From the NCBI GenBank assembly GCA_028565635.1, contig JAOXYB010054945.1, positions 1 to 25,788 of the forward strand: DNA of 25,788 bases, given 5' to 3'. Source of the DNA: Phoronis ovalis. Taxonomy: Eukaryota; Phoronida; Phoronidae. A model generated the notes under the pieces. The model ran no database searches and had not been told where the DNA came from. It saw only the letters and a list, made by a program, of their open reading frames with translations. This document shows, one piece after another, positions 19,401-25,788 of the stretch. A program made the position numbers and the translations under genes. Every line of letters begins with the position of its first letter. Positions within the stretch are counted from its first letter, which is position 1.

Positions 19401-22400
19401 ATCAAGACAGTGTACTTCTGACCTCTACATCCTTGAAAAGATCCGAGAAAGAAGTTCAATCCTGCTGGTCTATAGTGTATGTAGCTGAAGGAGATATGTT
19501 GCTGGCTCAAATATCCTATTTAATGAGTTTTGTTGTTTAGGGGAACCCTTTACACACATTCGGTATAATTTGAGAATAATTTTTGAAGCCTAGTCATGAA
19601 TTCCTTTGGAAACTTAAGGTATACTTTGGGTCTACAGAAAATAGTGTACAAATATCTCGTGAAATATTATTTTGAACAGTAAAAAATATTTTGTGGCATG
19701 TGTTGGATTTTCTTGTATATTTAGGTATCCATATTTCCACATTTTTGGTATAGAGTCGAGCCAAAATTTTTGCTCTCGGTGGCACCCCACTCCCAAAATA
19801 TAACCAAGAGACCCCCGGTGATCCAAACATGCTTTGTTCTTGAGATGCATTCAAAAACAGCCTTTCAAAGTTGACTATTTTAGCCTATAAATATATAGAA
19901 AAGCAACTTTTTCCATTTTTCACTGCAAAAATGAGGACTCAATTAAACTCCTCTGTATCCTTGAATAGCTTGATTTTTTATGAAAATACTGTGTTAATAA
20001 GAAGGAGACAAGGTAGGAACAAAATTATGAGCTTAATTTGTAACAAATCTATTTCATATATGAATTTATATTGCATGACAATTTTGAACTTGCAACGAAG
20101 CTCTTGTGTATAGTTAGAATTAAAATACATAATAATTGAAATTTTATGATTCAACTTGCTTTTGTTTTATTTTTTAGTATGATGCAGTGTGATATGCAAT
20201 GTTGCTTCAAAACATGATAAACCCAAGAGTGATCTTTCAGCATGTGAAAAAACCTGTAAAAAGAGCCCAGTTTCTGTACCAAAATTGTTTATAATAAGCT
20301 ATAATTCTTCGTGTGTCTCTGAGGGCTGCCATTAAAAGAATCATTTTGTGGTGACAAGGGAGAACAAGGTTTGTGTGTGTACTAGTTATATATAATGAAA
20401 ACCAACATAATTCACCTTTGTTTTCTACTCATATGCAATGGCTTGATTTCTAAAATTTTCCAAATTTTCTAAAATATAATACTTTGGAAACTATTCGCTG
20501 AAGATACCAAAACCCACCTTAGCATTTACAAAGGATTCCTTGAAATATGTTGGTAACCATGACAACAGAATGTAATGAGCATTAGTCGTAGAAGCATGTC
20601 CAATAATTAACGCCCTACAAAACAGAGACAAAGCATGGCTGGTATACTAGTCAAAGAACAGTATTGACACCGCCACAGCCGTTCAGAGTTGATGACAGGG
20701 AACATAAACAGAAGACCTTAACCTAGCTCCTCATGGGACAAAGACGTACATAAAACTTTGACTGTTATGATTCCAAACAAAATGACTGTGCTACCTATCA
20801 GCCAATTCAAAACAGTCTTTTGGGGAAAAAACAGAGATCCAGGTTTGCTTTGTTCTTACAATTTACAAACAGCCCTATTAGCTTGATTGATAAGAGTATG
20901 GCTTGTAATCCCGAGATCAAGGGTTCGATTCTCACTCTGCACTGAAATTTCTTTTTGTAGTGGTTTGTCGGGCAGCATGTCTTATATGTGTACTAAGTAA
21001 GTGCAATGCGCTGATTAGCAACCTTGCTGTTTGCTCCCCAGGGAGTTCAGATGGTTTTTGGAGTGAACAGAACTGTATAAGCAGGGGGAAATCATGCAGA
21101 GTCTCGTGAAAACTTTGGTTAATACAAGCCAGACTATAAATCTATACCTTTACCTTTATAACAGACAACCACATAACCAACAACCCTAATGGCAGGATAT
21201 TTACAACGAAAAAGCAGACTCGATAGTTTTGTCTTCGAGAGAAGGTGTATGTCTTATATTAAGGCTATGCTAGAGCCTTGTTACGGCTTTAGAAATTTCG
21301 TGAAAATCCGGCGAATTAAATTATTTTCATACAAGATAAATGTTTTCTTAAATTTTAACATTCAGGTTATTTGTTATAATGTCATTTTCAGTCTTGTGTG
21401 TGAAAAACGTGAAATTTATTAGTCTTTAACGACACCTAATCACACCATAAAATTCTAAAGGTACATTCTACAGAAAAGCCCATGGATCTAAATGAACGCT
21501 CATTATGTTTTTAAAAAGTAAACCCACCTTAGCGCCAATAAAAGTTTCCTGGAAATATGTTGGTAACCATGACAACAGTATGAAGTGGGCATTTGTCTTA
21601 GCTACTTGTCCTACAATTAATGCCCTACAAAAAAGACACAGTACCAACATTGAACAGGCCGATCCGGTTGATCACAGCACACTATTACATCACCGATCTT
21701 GTTCAGAGATGATGACAGGCTGGCAGCTTGATAATGATGAACTCAAAACCTAGCACATCATGGAGCAAAAATGTAGATCAAACATTGACAAGTCAGACAA
21801 ACAGACAGACACATAATTGGAAGTTAGATATTTCTATGTCCCCCAAGCCTTGGCGGCAGGGGACAAAAGATATGAGTGAGAAAACAGTAAATCTAAACAG
21901 TACACAGTACTTCTGTACTAGCAGGAAAATTCCAATTGATTAGCACTATTATGCTGATTAATTATACATGCAAATTTATGGCACTTATGGCAGTACATAC
22001 AAAACAGTAACTCACAGAATCACTAAAGATACCTTGTACACTAAATTGTTTCTACATAATTAAACATTTTTGTTACAAATGTTTGGAGAGTTGCTTCAAT
22101 TCTGGTTACTAAATGTAGGCCTTAACTGAAATGTTTTTTTTGATACGATGCTGGAAAAATTATAAATCTTGGTTACAAATACTTACCAAAATCCTGCCTT
22201 TGTAAAAAGAGTATAATATGGTACAGGATTACCAGAGCGTAGCTCAGGTGATGTTTCTGTTTTAATCTTAACAGCCTGAGATATATTGTCCTTTATTGAA
22301 ATAATTTGCGTTTTCCGCCTGTCCTTTGCTATTAATACAAATCTAAGATATAGTAACCATAACATATCAAGAAAACCTACAAAATAAATTAAATCAAATT

Positions 22401-25400
22401 AAATTAAATCAACATTACTTTTGTGCACATCACAATATATTAAGAGCTCAACAAAATGAAATTTACCGTAATAATTTATTTTTTAAATAATTTGTGTAAA
22501 TGTTTCATTTGCAGCTAATAAGATTTTCCGTCAACTTATTAATGAAGTATGAGACACAACAAATTACCTACTAAATAAAATGAGCTTTGCCAGCCATACT
22601 TATCCATAAATAAGGATCCTATACTCCCACAGAACAATGTTCTACAAAACAGAATGTGAGGTGTGTAGTTACAAAAGGATGTATAAGCATTAAAATACAG
22701 CCACAGTCAAAGTATTTTTCTAAAAGTTATCTTTTGTGATGCACTCCACTAATTTTCTATACACATACTGGCGAGCATATGTAAAAAAGTAATGAAGATT
22801 TGTATAAAAGTTATCTTTTGTGATTTTCTATATATACTGATGAGTAAAAAAGTAATGAAGCTGCAACACAACAGGTAAGTTTACTTAGATTACATATCAG
22901 TCACAACCAGTTACTATAAATGATACAATAATCCAGCTCAAAGTATACAGGAATGATAGTCAGGCTGACAACATAATTGCAAAATTGTTTTGAGCATTTC
23001 CTGTAATTAAAGACAAAATATCTAAAATAAATGAATGTTGAAAAGAACAACAAAAATTTAACATTTGCCTGACAAATTAATAGAATAAAAAGACATAAAA
23101 TTACCCTGCATGAGATCCTGCAGTAATTGTACTATAAGCTAAAGTTCTTTCTCCTGCTGAAATCTTCTTAGAAACTATACTAGACACACTGGGATAATGC
23201 ATACCTGTAACATACATATATACACACTTGAAACAACAACTTTATTGTGCCTCATAATGCCAAAATTAATAAATTGTTTAGGGGCTGTTCTTTAAACCTA
23301 TGTTGATGCATATGGACCCATCCTTAACACAGGTGTTTGGTTCACACAATTAATATCAAGATTGTCAATTACTATAGTTAAATTTTTCCAATAGCTGAAC
23401 AATCTTCATTTAAAATGTCAGTAACTTGTAGCTCACACAAGACATGCCAACATACCTTGACAACAGCCTAACAATACTCTTGATATAACAATGACAGTTA
23501 TTGCTGAGCCTTTTTCATCAAATAAATAGCATATACGTGGTGTCCAAAAGGTAATGAGTGACCAACCAATACCGGCTACACATATAACAATATCCCCACC
23601 AAGTTTGTCGCTGAGATATCCACCAAGGACTTGTGTCATCATATAGCCCCAGAAAAATGCGGATAAAACGGTACCCTGTAATATATGTAAGCATGCTGTT
23701 AATGTACCCAATAAATAAACATATCTGTATTGTAGATTTTTAAAAATTCAGATATCATAGTAGTCACAGAAAAATTTTTTTTGGCAATTATGTTTCACCA
23801 GAGGTATGCAAAATGGGTATTCACTGACTTTGAATAAAATATGAACCAAGAAAATAGTTTAGCAGCAAATAAATTATGATAATTATACACATTGTGATCT
23901 TTTCAATTTATTTGAAGAATAGACCTGACATAGAGCATTAGACATTCCGACTCTTATAATTATGTCCTCAGGAATAAAATATCTTCTATTAATGCTCTAC
24001 CAATAGCATCAGAAATAAATGTTTTGAGCCTATGAATTGTACAGAAGTCTCTGATAGTAACATGCTTTAATTATTAAACTGCATATTTCATGAAAAAGTA
24101 TTCCATTCATGTACAAGTATCATGGGCAGATACAGAAATTCAACAGCTGAGAACTTTTTAAATTTTTTTTTTATATATCTGCCTGGAATCTGGTACATTC
24201 TAAATTGTTTTATATCTTTAGCAAATATATTTCTTATACTACTGTATTTAGCACCTTTGAATGCTTTGACAGAATATTATTTTCATTAATTGTTACACAT
24301 TAATTACATTATTATATTATTTTTAAATAGGTTTTCTCATGCTTGGCTATTCCAGTCTCCCCCTAGTACTGCATAAGCACCAAGCAAACTATAATTATAA
24401 TGACAAATCTTTAAAATTAAAAACAAATGTACGTAAATGTTTGGAATTTTCCTGTTGATATGTCATATATTACAACATAAAATATATCAACTCATTAATT
24501 TGTTTTCATAAACCATTGTTTCCTGATTTTTTAAATGTCAGGTAAACCTTAATAATTATATACCATAATTGATTGCTAGTTTGTAACTGCATCAAAACAG
24601 GACGTAGGGGTAAATCAACTGATGGAACAGCCATGAGATGATTATTCGGGGGGGGGGTGGGAACTTCAGTAATGGGTAAATTGCAAGTTATTATGCGAAT
24701 TCATATTCCCATAAAGTAAAGACCCAATTAAACATACATAATAACCAAAACAAACTAATAACACAATCAATTATTAAGCATTCATAGTTGCATACAAATG
24801 GAAACCAGCAGAGCCAGCATAAATCTATAATGGCCACTGTATATACAATGATGTGGGATTGTAGTGGGTAGGGTTGCTAAACATTAACAATGTAAGCATT
24901 ATTATTGATACAGAAACAAATCATTGCATTAACACTAAAGCAAATGGCTGTTATATCTTTACATTAAAATGCATTATTGAAGCACAAACAATAATTTAGA
25001 CAAATGGATGCAAACCCACACAATTTATTACAAATGCAGATTTAATGATTAAGGTTTTTAATACAAACTAAAAAATATATTAACATAAACTTTGAACAGT
25101 TCAAAACATTTTGTATAATTTTACAGACATTTGAATATGTTTCAAATACTCAACAAAACATTGAATGAATTTCATAAATATTAAAAAAATCCATTCAAGC
25201 GTGTGACAGACAAGACAGCAGGATTATTTTCCTAACCTTATTCTGACATTGGTTAATATGTTTCTGGACATAAGTCTTTTTTACATGAAAACATATGTGT
25301 GACAGAAATTTCTTACAGATTGTGTTTTATCCCACTTTAGTTCTTCAGCAATTTTCACCACACATAATGGCATGACAGTTCTTGCTGAATACAACATGGC

Positions 25401-25443
25401 ACAGCCAAAAAATAAACTTCCAGTCCACACTTTTTTCTCAAAT
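13301..25443 (-). CDS. SLC17A9: SLC17A9-like (VNUT) vesicular transporter, lacking first exon
   Basis: This gene encodes a 12-TM major-facilitator anion transporter of the SLC17 family, closest to SLC17A9, which loads ATP and other nucleotides into secretory vesicles. Exons, in order: 25317-25443, 23456-23675, 23105-23204, 22568-22641, 22187-22376, one of five TM7 exons, 16096-16183, 15120-15154, 14356-14527 and 13301-13470 with TAA. All phases agree and give about 423 residues after the missing first exon; the human protein has 436. Motifs seen: WTGSLFFGCAMLYSARTVMP (TM1, with the Arg essential in VNUT), GGYLSDKLGG (MFS motif A), SRVLLGCCQG (TM4 Arg), YGWQSSFY, ILLSWLPTYF, GWVFNVVPWAVTIPA, VRKIM and GFHNSGILCNPTDIAP. 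The start codon must lie above 25443, probably outside the window. Among SLC17 members, SLC17A9 fits better than sialin or VGLUT. Confidence 0.93.
13846..14025. mobile_element. PIF/Harbinger-like MITE
   Basis: This 180-bp element has ~40-bp inverted repeats (GGACTGTTCCAGTAAAAAAA, then GTGGGGGAGGGG, and the complement). It is flanked by TAA on both sides (13843-13845, 14026-14028), a 3-bp duplication as in Harbinger elements. The interior has three ACCACCCAYAATT motifs. It lies in the last intron of gene B. Confidence 0.7.
14356..14527 (-). CDS. SLC17A9: SLC17A9-like exon: TM9-TM10
   Basis: This 172-nt exon has acceptor tcatattttctag|ACT and donor TTTG|GTGAGT, phases 0 to 1. It encodes TVALLGLAFFLVLISF, then an acidic loop and MAIACSGFHNSGILCN followed by PTDIAPKYSGSVF. 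The FHNSGI..N..DIAP motif corresponds to FNHSGISVNIQDLAP of SLC17A9. Confidence 0.94.
15120..15154 (-). CDS. SLC17A9: SLC17A9-like 35-nt microexon: TM8-TM9 loop
   Basis: This microexon has a strong acceptor (tttttttttcttgtag) and a perfect donor (ACA|GTAAGT). With the preceding G it encodes GMSVTLVRKIMT, matching human GYRAITVRKLMQ. Phases 1 to 0 agree with both neighbours. Confidence 0.88.
15314..16055. mobile_element. hAT-like MITE, outer element of a nested pair
   Basis: The left end CCTGGGGGTCCGGCTCAA...TGGTACGCATGTG pairs with the right end (reverse complement CCCCACTCAAG...TGGTACTCATGTG). Flanks TTCAATTT (15306-15313) and TTCAATTC (16056-16063) are a near-perfect 8-bp duplication. A second element is inserted in its right end. 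Confidence 0.7.
15700..16029. mobile_element. hAT-like MITE, inner element of a nested pair
   Basis: This element has a ~40-bp inverted repeat (GGGGCAGTCAATATGAAA...CATGTTCCAACA and its complement) and an exact 8-bp duplication GTACCAGC (15692-15699 and 16030-16037). The interior holds about four diverged 33-bp repeats of the type ACTTCSTTAGGGGTGT (15855-15985). It lies in the intron between the TM8 exon and the microexon. Confidence 0.85.
16096..16183 (-). CDS. SLC17A9: SLC17A9-like exon: TM8
   Basis: This 88-nt exon has acceptor cttattgtttcag|GGT and donor AGAG|GTAACT, phases 0 to 1. It encodes GWVFNVVPWAVTIPAAIFGG, then WLADTLIAR, nearly identical to human GWIFNVVPWLVAIPASLFSG. It is the shared acceptor for any of the five TM7 exons. 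Confidence 0.95.
16491..16519 (-). pseudogene. Short TM7 exon 3' end relic R3
   Basis: The minus strand reads CCAGGAAGTCCTTTGTAGG followed by TGCTAAAAGC. It resembles the 3' end of V2/V4 (GAATCCTTTGTAGGTGCT or close) with a one-base insertion. Only about 29 nt can be aligned. Confidence 0.5.
16677..16756 (-). pseudogene. Decayed TM7 exon relic R1
   Basis: On the minus strand this starts at GGACATGTTGCT (V5-like) and continues through ACCAACATATTT and GAGTCCTTTGTAGG. It therefore aligns with the alternative TM7 exons. It lacks the exon start and acceptor, carries a one-base length change before ACCAACATATTT that shifts the frame, and has lost the donor. Confidence 0.75.
16736..16931. repeat. 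Triplicated minisatellite derived from exon relic
   Basis: There are three copies of a ~62-73-bp unit starting ATTACCATGAGCAACATGTCC and ending CACGATCCAAAA, at 16736, 16809 and 16871. The first 21 bases are the 5' end of relic R1, so exon-derived sequence has been tandemly amplified. The sister unit near 19040-19115 has only one copy. Confidence 0.85.
16961..17057 (-). CDS. SLC17A9: Alternative TM7 exon V5 (E version)
   Basis: This 97-nt exon, last of the cluster, has acceptor gtgtttgtgttttttag|G and donor TCTAAG|GTGGGT. It encodes ALLIGHVAESNAFSILLSWL, then PTYFKENFVDSK. Residue 9 is Glu (17030-17032), a charge reversal relative to the Lys of V1. It is most similar to V3. Confidence 0.91.
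18465..18561 (-). CDS. SLC17A9: Alternative TM7 exon V4 (M version)
   Basis: This 97-nt exon has acceptor gcctctattttgtag|G and donor GCTCTG|GTGGGT. It encodes GLIIGHVSMTNAHYILLSWL, then PTYFEESFVGAL. Residue 9 is Met (18534-18536). It differs from the other four in beginning with Gly instead of Ala and ending in Leu instead of Lys before the junction with GWVF. The donor's -2/-1 bases are TG rather than AG, so this donor may be weaker. Confidence 0.88.
19003..19073 (-). pseudogene. Decayed TM7 exon relic R2
   Basis: On the minus strand this contains ATTGGACATGTTG, TACCAACACATTTC and GAGTCCTTTGTAGG, the TM7 exon pattern with internal deletion, frame loss and no usable splice sites. It is the partner of relic R1 in the neighbouring duplicated unit, at the same offset from V3 as R1 has from V5. 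Confidence 0.7.
19150..19246 (-). CDS. SLC17A9: Alternative TM7 exon V3 (Q version)
   Basis: This 97-nt exon has acceptor cagtgtttgttttttag|G and donor TCTAAG|GTGGGT. It encodes ALLIGHVAQSNAFFILLSWL, then PTYFKETFVASK. Residue 9 is Gln (19219-19221). It is a near-copy of V5, including the intronic flanks. Confidence 0.92.
20518..20614 (-). CDS. SLC17A9: Alternative TM7 exon V2 (T version)
   Basis: This 97-nt exon has acceptor gtctctgttttgtag|G and donor GCTAAG|GTGGGT. It encodes ALIIGHASTTNAHYILLSWL, then PTYFKESFVNAK. Residue 9 is Thr (20587-20589). The frame is open with no stop, and the flanks resemble those of V4, showing descent from a shared duplicated unit. Confidence 0.92.
20871..21160 (+). 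mobile_element. tRNA-derived SINE
   Basis: The 5' part resembles a tRNA(Thr)-like body with an A box (TAGCTTGATTGA, 20879-20890) and a B box (GGTTCGATTCT, 20922-20932). A non-tRNA body of about 200 bp and a short tail with repeated ACCTTT follow. It is inserted in the intron between V2 and V1. Flanking duplications are not clear. Confidence 0.7.
21528..21624 (-). CDS. SLC17A9: Alternative TM7 exon V1 (K version)
   Basis: This 97-nt exon, first in transcription order, has acceptor tgtgtcttttttgtag|G and donor GCTAAG|GTGGGT. It encodes ALIVGQVAKTNAHFILLSWL, then PTYFQETFIGAK. It aligns without gaps to the human segment ending FILLSWLPTFFEETFPDAK. Residue 9 is Lys (AAG, 21597-21599). V1 has Gln at residue 6, where V2-V5 have His, and it stands apart from the V2/V4 and V3/V5 pairs, so it may be the ancestral copy. 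Confidence 0.92.
21644..21656 (-). promoter_or_regulatory. Shared element upstream of V1 acceptor (branch-point region?)
   Basis: CCAACATTGAACA on the plus strand (TGTTCAATGTTGG in the transcript) sits about 20-32 nt upstream of the V1 acceptor. Identical 13-mers occur at 19266-19278 before V3 and 17080-17092 before V5. The distance fits a branch-point region; function is inferred. Confidence 0.45.
21701..21789 (-). promoter_or_regulatory. Conserved intronic element upstream of V1
   Basis: GTTCAGAGATGATGACAGG at 21701 is matched by GTTCAGAGTTGATGACAGG at 20681 (before V2) and GGAGATGATGAAGGGGG near 18644 (before V4). A second block starts TCATGG at 21758, 20731 and 18691 and ends TTGAC. Both lie 65-165 nt upstream of the exons, where splicing selector elements could lie. 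Confidence 0.4.
22187..22376 (-). CDS. SLC17A9: SLC17A9-like exon: TM6 and central loop
   Basis: This 190-nt exon runs from acceptor aatttattttgtag to donor TTTTG|GTAAGT, with phases 1 to 2. It encodes GFLDMLWLLYLRFVLIAKDR, a hydrophilic cytoplasmic loop, and VPYYTLFTKAGFW at the end. The final Trp codon is split: TG here, plus the G that begins every TM7 exon. The donor therefore serves all five alternatives. Confidence 0.92.
22568..22641 (-). CDS. SLC17A9: SLC17A9-like exon: TM5-TM6
   Basis: This 74-nt exon has acceptor cattctgttttgtag and donor GTAG|GTAATT, with phases 2 to 1. It encodes TLFCGSIGSLFMDKYGWQSS, then FYLV. The YGWQS(I/S)FY motif is an SLC17 hallmark. Confidence 0.93.
22721..22861. 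repeat. Tandem duplication in intron of gene B
   Basis: Two diverged copies share AAAAGTTATCTTTTGTGAT, TTTTCTATA and GTAAAAAAGTAATGAAG; the second is shorter. They lie between the exons at 22568-22641 and 23105-23204. Confidence 0.8.
23105..23204 (-). CDS. SLC17A9: SLC17A9-like exon: TM4-TM5
   Basis: This 100-nt exon has acceptor atgtatgttacag and donor GCAGG|GTAATT, with phases 1 to 2. It encodes GMHYPSVSSIVSKKISAGER, then TLAYSTITAGSHAG, equivalent to GVYFPALTSLLSQKVRESER...YSIVGAGSQFG of human SLC17A9. Confidence 0.93.
23456..23675 (-). CDS. SLC17A9: SLC17A9-like exon: TM2-TM4
   Basis: This 220-nt exon, from phase 0 to phase 1, has acceptor catatattacag|GGT and donor CAAG|GTATGT. It encodes GTVLSAFFWGYMMTQVLGGY, then LSDKLGGD and a stretch ending VIVISRVLLGCCQ. 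It carries MFS motif A between TM2 and TM3 and the TM4 Arg of ISRVLLG, conserved through SLC17. Confidence 0.94.
23676..25316. other. Long intron of gene B
   Basis: This 1.6-kb AT-rich intron lies between the TM1 and TM2-TM4 exons. It has a G run (24649-24660) and no extra exon copy or recognisable element. Confidence 0.8.
25317..25443 (-). CDS. SLC17A9: SLC17A9-like exon: TM1
   Basis: This 127-nt exon follows acceptor ttaattttcag and ends at TCT|GTAAGA in phase 0. The first base completes a codon begun in an upstream exon not seen here. It encodes FEKKVWTGSLFFGCAMLYSA, then RTVMPLCVVKIAEELKWDKT and QS. The Arg after LYSA matches the TM1 Arg that is essential in VNUT and contacts substrate in VGLUTs. 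Confidence 0.93.
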
Positions 25444-25788
25444 CTGAAAATTAATATACAAAGCATCACTATAAACACAAGACAGAAGTGGGGAAACAAG
25501 GTTCAACAGTGATATCCATAAGAGCGTACACTAAAGCATTTATTATAAATTATGAAATTTAGAATCATATGCAAATTATAGCTGCTGGTGCACTTTAAGA
25601 GACATTTTAAGACCTGGTTTGAAAAAGAAATTGTTGAAACACAACTAGATATTCTACCTTATATACATGTACTAGCGAATACTTTGTGCTCTACAATATT
25701 CTTTGCTTTAGTTCGTAAAAATATGTCTGGTTTTAAACTCAGAATTTGTAATCACCACAATTCGATTATTTATAATGTTTATAACAGC
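25444..25788. other. Intron upstream of TM1 exon of gene B
   Basis: No first exon with an ATG and a donor of matching phase was found here, so the N-terminal 15-30 residues are probably encoded beyond the window. Confidence 0.6.

Larger units (their letters stand above)
18772..20830. repeat. Duplicated unit 2 (relic, V3, spacer, V2)
   Basis: This is the tandem partner of 16249-18770, with the same order of landmarks but less internal expansion. Coding and intronic parts are both recognisable, so the duplication copied a two-exon block rather than single exons. Exact edges are approximate. Confidence 0.8.

Noticed and set aside
20871-20945. Functional tRNA(Thr) gene
   Set aside because: The tRNA-like body has poor stems and continues into a SINE body and tail; best read as the SINE head.

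Overview
The window looks like nuclear DNA of an invertebrate animal, probably marine. It is AT-rich, carries long spliceosomal introns with clean GT/AG junctions, a tRNA-derived SINE and several short DNA transposons, and has no bacterial gene organisation. The exact phylum cannot be told from the sequence. Nearly all lines of real coding sequence are on the minus strand and belong to two unrelated multi-exon membrane-protein genes.

Gene A (about 10299 down to 2027, truncated at the low end) is the 5' part of a nicotinic acetylcholine receptor-like Cys-loop ligand-gated channel subunit. A signal-peptide exon (10227-10299) is followed by a 146-nt exon, a 45-nt exon and two alternative 110-nt exons, which are the classical sizes of nAChR exons 2, 3 and 4. 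Exon 4 is present twice in tandem (2450-2559 and 2027-2136). Each copy is intact, each has its own splice sites, and their proteins differ strongly. The Cys-loop, the channel domain and the stop codon lie beyond coordinate 1.

Gene B (25443 down to 13301, lacking only its first exon) is an SLC17-family major-facilitator transporter closest to SLC17A9/VNUT, the vesicular nucleotide transporter. Its constitutive exons can be joined in frame to the stop codon, giving about 423 residues. The outstanding feature is the TM7 exon, which is present as five intact tandem versions (21528, 20518, 19150, 18465 and 16961). All are exactly 97 nt, have the same phases and splice sites, and have open frames. 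Because 97 is not a multiple of 3, a normal reading frame needs exactly one copy per mRNA, which predicts mutually exclusive splicing. The five versions keep the ILLSWLPTYF core but differ (K, T, Q, M, E) at the position that aligns without gaps with the substrate-contacting Arg of TM7 in VGLUT2. Splicing may therefore swap a substrate-site residue. The cluster grew by duplication of a two-exon unit of roughly 2 kb, and it contains at least three decayed exon relics and a minisatellite made from exon sequence.

The rest is intron or intergenic sequence. It holds hAT-like MITEs with 8-bp target duplications (4181-4589, 12863-13267, 8541-8944, and a nested pair at 15314-16055), one truncated MITE copy at the left edge, a Harbinger-like MITE (13846-14025), a SINE (20871-21160), a ~105-bp tandem array (5985-6573) and a 33-bp minisatellite inside a 152-codon ORF (7762-8220). 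A coding-like fragment at 9257-9534 resembles a family C receptor ligand-binding domain, with low confidence.
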